Part shown: piece after piece, positions 18,457 through 25,868 of the stretch
Layout of the letters: every line of letters begins with the position of its first letter
Position numbering within the stretch: the first letter of the stretch is position 1
Assembly (NCBI RefSeq): GCF_002294725.1
Contig: NZ_NSFT01000013.1
Coordinates: 1-64,000, forward strand
Source: Mesorhizobium sp. WSM4313
GTDB taxonomy: Bacteria > Pseudomonadota > Alphaproteobacteria > Rhizobiales > Rhizobiaceae
Direction of reading: 5' to 3'
Length of the DNA stretch: 64,000 nucleotides
The notes under the pieces: model-generated
Seen by the model: only the letters and a program-made list of their open reading frames with translations
Told to the model about the DNA's origin: nothing
The model's database searches: none
Made by a program: the position numbers and the translations under genes

Positions 18457-18583
18457 TGGATGGCTCCCTTATCAAGTGATTGCGGAAGCCAATTTACGGG
18501 CAGATATGATAATTTCGAGTCTGAATTAACTCAATATGATGCTCGAAAGGATCAAACCGCGCCTTCAGATCCTGGGCCGCGTC

Positions 18584-19540
18584 TTACTCGCCCTTGCGCG
18601 CCAGTCGCCGCCACTCACCGGGCGTCATCCCCATCCTTTCCGCAAAGACACGCCGGAAGGCCGAAACCGATTGATAACCAACGGTCTCGGCTACAGCCTC
18701 TGTGCTGATTGCCGGTTTCCTGAGCTCGTTGGCGGCCAGGCTCATGCGCAGATCGGTCACAAAGTCGAGGGCGGAGCGACCCAATTTGTCCTGAAACTGG
18801 CGCATGAACGTGGCGCGTGACATGCCGCACAAATCAGCCAATTCGGGCAGTTTCCAAGGCCGTGCCGGATTGGCGAACATCGCGGCCATGGCTGGAGCAA
18901 GGCGCGGGTGGCCCGCCAAGGCCAATAAGCCCTCCGGGGCTTTCCCCGATTGGCTCGCCGCCCGCAGGACCAATGTGAACAGGGCCGACGAAAGCGCGTT
19001 GAGAATGGCGCGTCCTCCGGCTCGGTCGCCGGCTGACTCCATTCGCATCAGTCCGACAAGACCGGCAAGTTGGTTGGAAGCGGACCCGATGCCTTCTTCC
19101 GCATGGCCGTCCGTTGCCCGCGCCACCAGATTTGTGGGCAGGTAGCCGCGGATCAGCCGATCATGGGGCGACGCGACGAAAAATCGCCCACACAGCAGGT
19201 CCAGTTGCTCGCCCTGGCTATCGTTCTCGCTCAGCATCCATCCGGCAGAGCCTAGGCTTTCGTGCGTCCGGATTGGTGTTTGCCCGCTACCGTCGTGCAG
19301 CACATGCGGCGCACCGTGGGGGAGCAATACGATATCTCCGCTCACCAGCTCCCTCGCCGTTTTCGACTCCGGGTCCTCAAGAATGGCCCGGCCCCTGACT
19401 ATGACATGATATGGGATCTCGTTCGCCGCCGCTCGGTCCCAGGCGATACGCCACGGCGCACCATAGGCGCAGCGGACCTCGAGCTGGCCGGTTATCGCGA
19501 TGATTTGCAGGAGATGGCTAAGCCAGTCCACTTCAGACAT
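18584..19540 (-). CDS. AraC family transcriptional regulator
   Basis: A 318-residue regulator with a cupin effector domain at the N-terminus (SHLLQIIAITGQLEVRCAYG and the GDIVLLPHGAPHVL turn). The AraC DNA-binding domain is at the C-terminus, with HTH 1 around LADLCGMSRATFMRQF and HTH 2 around AVAETVGYQSVSAFRRVF. The domain order and length match the AraC/CupinB class that controls adjacent oxidoreductases. It sits upstream of and in line with the nitroreductase and oxidoreductase genes, 127 bases away, so it is their likely regulator. No operator was identified. Confidence 0.8.
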   Translation of the reverse strand: MSEVDWLSHLLQIIAITGQLEVRCAYGAPWRIAWDRAAANEIPYHVIVRGRAILEDPESKTARELVSGDIVLLPHGAPHVLHDGSGQTPIRTHESLGSAGWMLSENDSQGEQLDLLCGRFFVASPHDRLIRGYLPTNLVARATDGHAEEGIGSASNQLAGLVGLMRMESAGDRAGGRAILNALSSALFTLVLRAASQSGKAPEGLLALAGHPRLAPAMAAMFANPARPWKLPELADLCGMSRATFMRQFQDKLGRSALDFVTDLRMSLAANELRKPAISTEAVAETVGYQSVSAFRRVFAERMGMTPGEWRRLARKGE

Positions 19541-20351
19541 TGGGCCCCGAAAACCGGAAACGGTGAAACATCTTATCGCAATTGTGCATTGGTTCTACCG
19601 ATCGGCCACGTTCCACACCTGGCTCCGTATCGGGCCAGTGAGCGAGCGACGATTGGAACAAGGGGCGTGCATCAGACGCCACAATAACGTCCGGCTATGT
19701 TGGCAGGGTCGCCGCTCAACTGATCGACAGCTTTCAGGAAATAGCCAAGCTGACTTGAATGACGGAAATGAGGCGCATTGCCGCCCGATAGGTGTCGGAC
19801 CGGTTGCTGACGGTCCGGTCCGGTTCCGGGCTTTCTCGGCGAGTAACTGCCATTGAGCAAGCGGCCCCATTTCTGCCGTACCGGCTCTCCTGTTACACTC
19901 CCAAGAGCTGTCATTCACTAAGCGCAGGCAGGTTTGTAGTACGCCAAAACCTTGTTCGAACCATTTTGCCGGGATTGACGCTTTGCTATCGCAATAGCCG
20001 TGCCTGGCCCAGGACCGACGAAGAGCCAAGTAAGAAATCTAAGGATTGTCCAGACATGGGCCAGCCCGCAGCCCTGGAGAGCAGCCTCGATCATCAGCGG
20101 TTGGTTGTCGAGGGCGATGGGGCCGCGAACCTCGACGTCGATCTCTTCGCCACCTTTTCGAACTGCCAAATATATATTGCACCGCTTCGAAAGCGACATC
20201 TAATACGTCAGTGCTCGCGAAGATCAGCCGGTTTCAAGACAAGCTGAACAGATTTTCCAATCTCATGGCCGGATTCCGACCGATGTGCCGTGCGCGACGG
20301 CAGCATATGAGCGTGTTTTCCTAGCTTGCCCCGGCCACGGGACAACCTTGT
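19541..20351. other. Intergenic stretch with a LysR fragment
   Basis: About 0.8 kb separate the AraC gene from the end of the conjugation operon. Apart from a short LysR-like fragment (listed separately), no coding frame has family character. It marks the left edge of the conjugative backbone and may contain the boundary of an insertion, but I see no att-like direct repeat. Confidence 0.45.
20040..20175 (-). pseudogene. LysR regulator fragment (effector-domain piece)
   Basis: A stretch of about 40 residues, EEIDVEVRGPIALDNQ then LMIEAALQGCGLAHVW, matches the effector-binding domain pattern of LysR-type regulators. Nothing on either side continues the family: no HTH is found upstream and the downstream residues diverge. 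It is a relic of a regulator gene, probably broken when the adjacent element arrived. Confidence 0.5.
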
Positions 20352-20573
20352 CTAAGCCTTCTCCTTCTTTGCTTTCGCAAAACCGCGATCCGTTGCGACG
20401 AACCGTTCAAGCATCGGGACGATCAGGCGCGATGGATCGGCAGATGGCTGCCCGGTCTCCCGCCCAAGGATCTCTGCGTATTTCACCAAATCGCGATGCA
20501 GGGGAGCCGGCAGTTCCACCGTAATCTTCACTGGCTTGTCGTCACCGATCGTTGCGAGTTTCAACTTGGCCAT
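20352..20573 (-). CDS. DUF2274 protein, last gene of trb operon
   Basis: A 73-residue protein of the DUF2274 family, recurrent as the final gene of alphaproteobacterial trb operons. It starts MAKLKLATIGDDKPVKITVE and ends in a lysine-rich tail. The pattern KITVELPAPLHRDLVKYAE resembles a ribbon-helix-helix DNA-binding fold, so it may act on DNA or autoregulate the operon; that role is inferred. The ATG follows the trbI stop by one base, so it is co-translated with trbI. An earlier in-frame ATG inside trbI is possible but less likely. Confidence 0.8.
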   Translation of the reverse strand: MAKLKLATIGDDKPVKITVELPAPLHRDLVKYAEILGRETGQPSADPSRLIVPMLERFVATDRGFAKAKKEKA

Positions 20574-20574
20574 G

Positions 20575-21711
20575 TCAATCTCCGTATCGTTCAAGGGCAA
20601 GGTCGCGGGTGACGAGGACGCGAACGGGAAACCCGGGCCGGATCGTGAGCGTCGGGGCGATAGCGAGTTGCCGCTGAACGACCTGCTGGCCTACCTGGCT
20701 GACGCTATCCGAAGCGCCGCTGCGCAGAGCCCGCACGATATCGCTGTCTTGATCAGAAGAACCGGCCTGCGCGCCAACGCTCAGAATGGTCGACAACGCC
20801 GCGGCCTTGAACAACTCGCCCCAGTGATAATCGACGTCGTCCTCTAGGCCGGCATAGCCCTGTGCGTCCGCGCCAGGTTGCCGCTCCAGCACCATGGAGC
20901 GTCCGTCGGGAAAGATCAGCCTGTTCCAGACAAGCAGCACGCGGCGCTGCCCGGAACCAATTCCGCTATCGTACTGCCCAACAATACGAGTGCCTTGCGG
21001 GATAAGCAGCGAGCGGCCGGTGAGGCTGTCATAGACATTTTCGGTCACCTGAGCGCTGATCTGCCCGGGAAGGTCCGACCGGATACCCGTAATGAGCGCG
21101 GCCGGGATCACGGCACCGGCTTGAAGCACATAGGGTGACGCGGGAGGCGTGATGTGATCCGGGGCCACTGTACGCCGGTCAGCGGCGGTGGACAGGAAGG
21201 AAAGCTGGCGATCCTGCGCATTTGGCTGAGCGTACTGACTGGCAGGATCGCTAACAGGAGGGGCGGACGCTTCGGCGGTCTTGGAATCTCCTTGCGCTGT
21301 CTGGAAGAAGACGCGCGAGGTTCTGGCCGCTTCCTCTTCGGCTCGTCGGCGCTGCTCGGCTTCGTCAACCGCAGGGCTCGCGATTGAGGGGGGCACGACG
21401 GCCTGCCCCTTGTTCTGAGCATCAAGGATCGGCCTGCCGAGATCGCCGGGCAGCGGCAGGCCAAGAATCGGACCGGCATAGTCCCGCGGCAGTCTTGCCA
21501 GTCCGTCGGCGGGCGGCCGATTGGAGGTAGGGTAGAGTTCCTCGCCTTGCCTGAATGTATTGGCGTCCTGCAGAGCGTAAATCAGCGCACCGCCGACACC
21601 GAGCGAGGCGACGAAGCCGATGCCTGCGAGCATCTTGCGCGACAGACGCGTCACACGCGGCGGGTCGGCGCGAAGCCGCATGGGTTCGACGGCCATATTC
21701 TTCTCGTTCAT
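20575..21711 (-). CDS. trbI: TrbI, VirB10-like channel protein
   Basis: A 378-residue TrbI/VirB10 family protein, the cell-envelope-spanning core component of the mating channel. It has a short cytoplasmic N-terminus, a single membrane segment at about residues 28-48 (MLAGIGFVASLGVGGALIYA), a proline/alanine-rich periplasmic linker, and the C-terminal VirB10 beta-barrel domain. That domain is marked by AGAVIPAALITGIRSDLPG and SLLIPQGTRIVGQYDS. Its ATG overlaps the trbG stop by four bases (ATGA). All parts look intact. It would assemble with TrbG and TrbF into the core complex. Confidence 0.92.
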   Translation of the reverse strand: MNEKNMAVEPMRLRADPPRVTRLSRKMLAGIGFVASLGVGGALIYALQDANTFRQGEELYPTSNRPPADGLARLPRDYAGPILGLPLPGDLGRPILDAQNKGQAVVPPSIASPAVDEAEQRRRAEEEAARTSRVFFQTAQGDSKTAEASAPPVSDPASQYAQPNAQDRQLSFLSTAADRRTVAPDHITPPASPYVLQAGAVIPAALITGIRSDLPGQISAQVTENVYDSLTGRSLLIPQGTRIVGQYDSGIGSGQRRVLLVWNRLIFPDGRSMVLERQPGADAQGYAGLEDDVDYHWGELFKAAALSTILSVGAQAGSSDQDSDIVRALRSGASDSVSQVGQQVVQRQLAIAPTLTIRPGFPVRVLVTRDLALERYGD

Positions 21712-22724
21712 GGCTGCAGCGCTCCCCTTGTCGGCAACCCATCCGTTCTTCTATCGACGCGCACGATCCTGACCGTCTGCTGCCGCTTGCCGGCGCCAAG
21801 ACGCAGTTCGGCCGCGCCAAAAACGCGGTCGACGATGAGGATGTTTTGATGGACGCGGCTGTTGGTGATTTCAGCCTCGCCGTCCGGACCGATGACGAAA
21901 ATCGGCGGCATCTCGCCTTGCACGATGCCGCGCGGAAACTCGATATATACCCTGCGGCCATCGTCATAGGCGCTCACCGGCTTCCAGGGCGGGCTGTCGC
22001 CGGTGAGGCCGTAGCGATAGTTTCGCGCCGTAACGTCCGGTATGACCGGCGTTGCGGGGATCGTCTGCAGCAAGCCCGCTTTCAGAGCCGGATAGGACCA
22101 CGCAACGGCGGGCATGTAGGGCTTTGCGCCTGAGCGTAGCTCAAGCATATAGCTGCGCCGGTCCGTGGCGATGATAAGGTTCGTTGTGATGTCCGCCCGC
22201 GAGGGTTTCACCAGGACGTGGACGCGTCGGGCAATGCCGGACCCGCTTTCGGTGTCGCCGATGATCCAGCGCGCGGTATCACCTGCCGCGATCGGACCGT
22301 CTCCGGTCAGGCTCTCGCCCGGCTCAAGCGCGATGTCCGTTATCTGGCCAGGTGAGGCGTAGACCTGGTAGAGCGCTCCTTCGCTCCATGGGTAGATCTG
22401 AATTGCGTTGTAGTAGCCCTGACGGCGCGGTTCCACGCGCGCCGCGGCGTTTGCGTTCTCGACGCGGGCGGCCGGCGTATCTCCGATGGCGCCGCCTCTC
22501 GCCGGCGCCCAACCTGGTGGCACGCGAAGAGGTTTCGGCCGTTGGTCGGTCGCGGCGGCCGGAGCCGGCGGCAAGGGCGGAACATAGGTATCGTAGCTGA
22601 TCTTCGGCGGCTTCTTCGCAGGCGTGGCGCAACCCGCAAGCAGCGTCGTCCCCGACACCAGCATGGCCGATAGCAGATATCTTGGGAAAGTCGTGCCGGC
22701 AACAAGACACGATGTCGGGCTCAT
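21708..22724 (-). CDS. trbG: TrbG, VirB9-like outer-membrane channel protein
   Basis: A 338-residue VirB9/CagX-family protein. A signal peptide with the lipobox LLAGC precedes a proline-rich linker. The conserved N-terminal VirB9 domain includes YPWSEGALYQVYASPGQITD and the C-terminal domain ends near ILIVDRVFGAAELRLG. The lipidated cysteine suggests it also fills the VirB7 role, as in other trb systems, which lack a separate small lipoprotein. The start is the ATG overlapping the trbF stop (ATGA); a long upstream extension in the same frame lies inside trbF and is not real. Confidence 0.92.
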   Translation of the reverse strand: MSPTSCLVAGTTFPRYLLSAMLVSGTTLLAGCATPAKKPPKISYDTYVPPLPPAPAAATDQRPKPLRVPPGWAPARGGAIGDTPAARVENANAAARVEPRRQGYYNAIQIYPWSEGALYQVYASPGQITDIALEPGESLTGDGPIAAGDTARWIIGDTESGSGIARRVHVLVKPSRADITTNLIIATDRRSYMLELRSGAKPYMPAVAWSYPALKAGLLQTIPATPVIPDVTARNYRYGLTGDSPPWKPVSAYDDGRRVYIEFPRGIVQGEMPPIFVIGPDGEAEITNSRVHQNILIVDRVFGAAELRLGAGKRQQTVRIVRVDRRTDGLPTRGALQP

Positions 22725-23410
22725 TGGCTCATCTCCCGCGACCAGTTGATGGCGTTGACGTAAATACCGAGCGGATTGGCGCGAAGCCGTTCGGCGTCGC
22801 TTGGCATCTGCGTCACGATCGTCAGGATCGCGGTCCAGCGCTCGCTGCCTGAAAGCTGACCGTTTTCGTAGTGGTGCTCGATCCAAGCGACACGAAAGGA
22901 GCCCGGCGAGGCTCTGATGACCGACGAAATATCGACCGCGACCTGCTGCTTGCCGACCTTGGAGAAAGGATCCGCAGCGCGAGCGTAGTCGTTGAGCGCC
23001 GCAGCACCCAGGTCGGTGGTCCAATCATAGGCGCGCAGCCAGTCCTGGCGCAGGATGATCGGGTCAGCGGGGATGGAGCGTACCTGCTCGATAAAGCGGG
23101 CGAGATGCCACGCGATCTGCGCATCGGTCGGCTTATAGTCGGGGGTTGCGGGCTCGATCGCTTGAGCCTGGCCCAGCTTATCGACCTGCACGACCCAGGG
23201 CACGACGGTGCCGCGGCCCGACTGCCAGACCAGTGAGGTGGCGAGCCCCGCCGACAGGATGAGCGACCCGAACGCCATGGCGCGCCAGTTGCGTGCCTGC
23301 ACGCGTGCGGAGCCGATGCGTTCATCCCAGATCTGCGCCGCCTTTTGATAGGGAGTTTCCGGTCGAGGGCTCTTGCCGTAATGGACGGCGGGGCGCCTAA
23401 AGATGTTCAT
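22721..23410 (-). CDS. trbF: TrbF, VirB8-like assembly factor
   Basis: A 229-residue inner-membrane protein of the VirB8/TrbF family. A cytoplasmic head (residues 1-40) leads to one membrane helix at about 42-62 (AMAFGSLILSAGLATSLVW), followed by the periplasmic NTF2-like domain with AWHLARFIEQVRSI and the conserved NPLGIYVNAINWSRE end. It nucleates assembly of the mating channel by contacting TrbI, TrbG and the ATPases. It lies three bases after trbL and overlaps trbG. The length is normal for the family and no damage is seen. Confidence 0.92.
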   Translation of the reverse strand: MNIFRRPAVHYGKSPRPETPYQKAAQIWDERIGSARVQARNWRAMAFGSLILSAGLATSLVWQSGRGTVVPWVVQVDKLGQAQAIEPATPDYKPTDAQIAWHLARFIEQVRSIPADPIILRQDWLRAYDWTTDLGAAALNDYARAADPFSKVGKQQVAVDISSVIRASPGSFRVAWIEHHYENGQLSGSERWTAILTIVTQMPSDAERLRANPLGIYVNAINWSREMSQ

Positions 23411-23413
23411 GGG

Positions 23414-24775
23414 TCATTCGCCTTCAGAAAGAGAAATCGAGGCTCCGCCCCCATGGCTGTCACCGGCGCGCACCGCGTGGGCGGCGGTCTGGGCGCCGTG
23501 GGCGAGGCGTTGAGAGCGATGCAAGCGTCTGGCCCATTCGGGCTGTCCTTGAGTGCCGGATGGCTTGCCCACGCCGGACGCGGTTGACGCCGCGGCGCCG
23601 CCAATCGTTCCCATGGTCGACGAGCCGCCGGTGATTTCAGCGGCCGAACCGACGCCAGAGGCAAAGTTCGACTTAAGAGCTTGATCGGTGTTTGCAGCGG
23701 CGCGCTTGAGTGGAGAGATTGCCGCTGAAGCGCCAGCGCGCGCAATGCCGCCCAAGCCGGAGGCGATGCCTGTCACGCCAGACTGGCCGGCGGCGCCAAG
23801 CGTATACGCGGCCGAACCGCCGCCAGCGAGTGAGGTCCCGCCACGCACGGTTGAGGCCGCCCCCGCGAATGCGGCTGTTCCGCCCCGCGCCGCGAGGCTG
23901 GCTGCTCCGTAGCCTGCAACTGCGATGCCGCCGGCCGCAAGGCCGGTTCCGACGGCCGCACCGGCGCCGAGCTGCGGTCCACTCGCGACCAGGCCGTTGG
24001 CGATACCGGGACCGAATATCCCGAGGCCAAGCAGCGACAGCGCCGCCAGCACGATCGCCATGGCCTGGTCGATGGTGGGGTTCTCGCCGCCGAAGCCTTG
24101 GGTGAATTCGCCGAAGAGCGTCGATCCGATGCCGATGACTACGGCAAGCACCAGAACCTTAATGCCGGACGATATGACGTTGCCGAGCACGCGCTCGGCC
24201 ATGAAGGCCGTCTTGCCGAAGAGGCCGAAGGGGATCAGCACGAAGCCGGCCAGCGTCGCCAGCTTGAACTCGATCAGCGTCACAAAGAGCTGCACTGCCA
24301 GGATGAAGAAGGCGAGCAGGACGAGCGCCCACGCAAAGAGCAGGCAGGCGATCTGGATAAAGTTTTCAAAGAAGGAGATGTAGCCCATCAAGCCGGAGAT
24401 CGCCTCAAGCAACGGTCGTCCGGCGTCAAGACCGGTTTGCGCCACCTTGCCCGGGTGCAGCAGGTCCTGTGCCGAAAATCCGGTTCCACTCGCCTTGAAG
24501 CCAAGACCGGAGAAACTCTCGAAGACGATCCGAGCAAGACCGTTCCAGTTGGAAATCAGATAGGCGAAGACACCGACGAAGAGCGTCTTCTTGACGAGCC
24601 GCGCAAGGATGTCGTCATCGGCGCCCCAGCCCCAGAAAAGCGCGGCAAGCGTCATGTCGATGACAATCAGCGTGGTGGCGACGAAGGCGACCTCGCCGCC
24701 GAGCAGGCCGAAGCCGCTGTCGATATAGCGGGTGAAGGTTGCCAGGAATTGGTCAATGACGCCGGTATTGCCCAT
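23414..24775 (-). CDS. trbL: TrbL, VirB6-like polytopic channel protein
   Basis: A 453-residue polytopic inner-membrane protein of the TrbL/VirB6 family, through which DNA passes. The first 270 residues hold five to seven hydrophobic helices (for example FVATTLIVIDMTLAALFWGW and ALVLLAFFILAVQLFVTLIE). The C-terminal 180 residues are Gly/Ala/Ser-rich and low in complexity, typical for TrbL, and end in a polar tail. The gene sits between trbK and trbF with spacings of two and three bases, so it is translated with them. Confidence 0.9.
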   Translation of the reverse strand: MGNTGVIDQFLATFTRYIDSGFGLLGGEVAFVATTLIVIDMTLAALFWGWGADDDILARLVKKTLFVGVFAYLISNWNGLARIVFESFSGLGFKASGTGFSAQDLLHPGKVAQTGLDAGRPLLEAISGLMGYISFFENFIQIACLLFAWALVLLAFFILAVQLFVTLIEFKLATLAGFVLIPFGLFGKTAFMAERVLGNVISSGIKVLVLAVVIGIGSTLFGEFTQGFGGENPTIDQAMAIVLAALSLLGLGIFGPGIANGLVASGPQLGAGAAVGTGLAAGGIAVAGYGAASLAARGGTAAFAGAASTVRGGTSLAGGGSAAYTLGAAGQSGVTGIASGLGGIARAGASAAISPLKRAAANTDQALKSNFASGVGSAAEITGGSSTMGTIGGAAASTASGVGKPSGTQGQPEWARRLHRSQRLAHGAQTAAHAVRAGDSHGGGASISLSEGE

Positions 24776-24777
24776 GT

Positions 24778-25104
24778 CTAGTGGGCCTCGTGCTGGCCAG
24801 CATCCGGCGACCGCGAAGTGGCCGGCTCGACGATCGAACTCCCCGACGGCTTTTCGAGACCGAGGAAGCGATCACGCTGTTCGGCCCACAGCCGCGCACA
24901 TCCATCATCACGCAGGGCAGCCTCGCCGAGCGCCTGGCAGCGGCGCAGGCCATCGCGAAGCGAATTCGGGACCGAGGCCGCCGGTGTGTGCTGACCCTCC
25001 CCCACCGGTTTGGGTTCCTTCCGGCTCATCTCGAGCGCCGTCGCCGTCATGGCGACGGCGATGAAGACGACGGCCACGACGCGAGCGAGGGTTTTGCCGT
25101 CCAT
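24778..25104 (-). CDS. trbK: TrbK-alt, putative entry exclusion protein
   Basis: A 108-residue protein with an N-terminal membrane anchor (ARVVAVVFIAVAMTATALEM) and a soluble periplasmic part with a pair of cysteines (RRCQALGEAALRDDGCARLW). Size, topology and position between trbJ and trbL match the TrbK-alt family, thought to block redundant conjugation into a cell that already carries the element. Lipoprotein TrbK of RP4 has a lipobox, which is absent here. The exclusion role is inferred from the family and not visible in the sequence. Confidence 0.8.
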   Translation of the reverse strand: MDGKTLARVVAVVFIAVAMTATALEMSRKEPKPVGEGQHTPAASVPNSLRDGLRRCQALGEAALRDDGCARLWAEQRDRFLGLEKPSGSSIVEPATSRSPDAGQHEAH

Positions 25105-25115
25105 GGGGATCGACC

Positions 25116-25868
25116 TCAGCGGTTGAACATCTGGACCGAGCCGGCCTGGTAGCCGGAGCCAGGCGCCAGGAAGCGGCGCCGTTGCTCGCGTCCCTGGTCG
25201 ACCGCCGCGGCACGTTCGGCTTCGGTCAGGGCCTGGGCACGACCATTGGCGGCCACCAGGGCGGTCAGGTCCGCAAGCTGCTGGCCCTGAAGCGCAAGCA
25301 ACTGATTGCCAGCTTGCGTCGCCTGCAGCGCACCGGTCGCCGACTGGCTGACACCGACCAAAGCCGACATCTGCGCGCGGCCGGTTTCGATGTTTGCGAC
25401 CACGCCCGCCTGGACGCGCATTGCGTCCTGGAGGCCGCCCACCGTGTTTTGCCAGCGCGAGCGCGCGTCCGTGACGAGTTGCTGGTCGGAGGAAGAGAGC
25501 GAGACGTTGCTGTATTGCTGCTGAAATGCCTTGTCGACCTGCTGGACGTCGAAGGCGATGTTTTGTGCTTCGCCGAGAAGCTGTTGCGTGCGCTGCACCG
25601 ACTGTTGCAATTGCTGCAGCGAGGACAAAGGCAGGCTGGCCAGGTTGCGCGCCTGGTTGATCAGCATCTGGGCTTGGTTCTGAAGCGAGGTGATCTGGTT
25701 CGTGATCTGCTGCAGCGAGCGCGCAGCCGTCAGGACATTCTGGGAATAGTTCGATGGGTCAAACACGATCAGGGCATGGGCTGGCGCAGTCATCATCGGC
25801 GCGATCGGCGTGGCGAGCGTCGCCGCGACCAGAAGGAGGACGCGCCGGCGGCTTTGACGAACAGTCAT
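25116..25868 (-). CDS. trbJ: TrbJ, VirB5-like pilus-associated protein
   Basis: A 250-residue exported protein of the TrbJ/VirB5 family. A basic, Arg-rich start precedes a signal peptide (LLLVAATLATPIAPMMTAPA). The body is a long glutamine-rich helical region with coiled-coil character (SLQQITNQITSLQNQAQML). VirB5 relatives sit at the pilus tip and help adhesion. Its ATG overlaps the trbE stop by four bases. No damage is seen. Confidence 0.9.
   Translation of the reverse strand: MTVRQSRRRVLLLVAATLATPIAPMMTAPAHALIVFDPSNYSQNVLTAARSLQQITNQITSLQNQAQMLINQARNLASLPLSSLQQLQQSVQRTQQLLGEAQNIAFDVQQVDKAFQQQYSNVSLSSSDQQLVTDARSRWQNTVGGLQDAMRVQAGVVANIETGRAQMSALVGVSQSATGALQATQAGNQLLALQGQQLADLTALVAANGRAQALTEAERAAAVDQGREQRRRFLAPGSGYQAGSVQMFNR

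Noticed and set aside
17398..18708. Plus-strand open frame of 436 codons over the nitroreductase gene
   Set aside because: It crosses the nitroreductase gene and its spacer; no recognisable domain.
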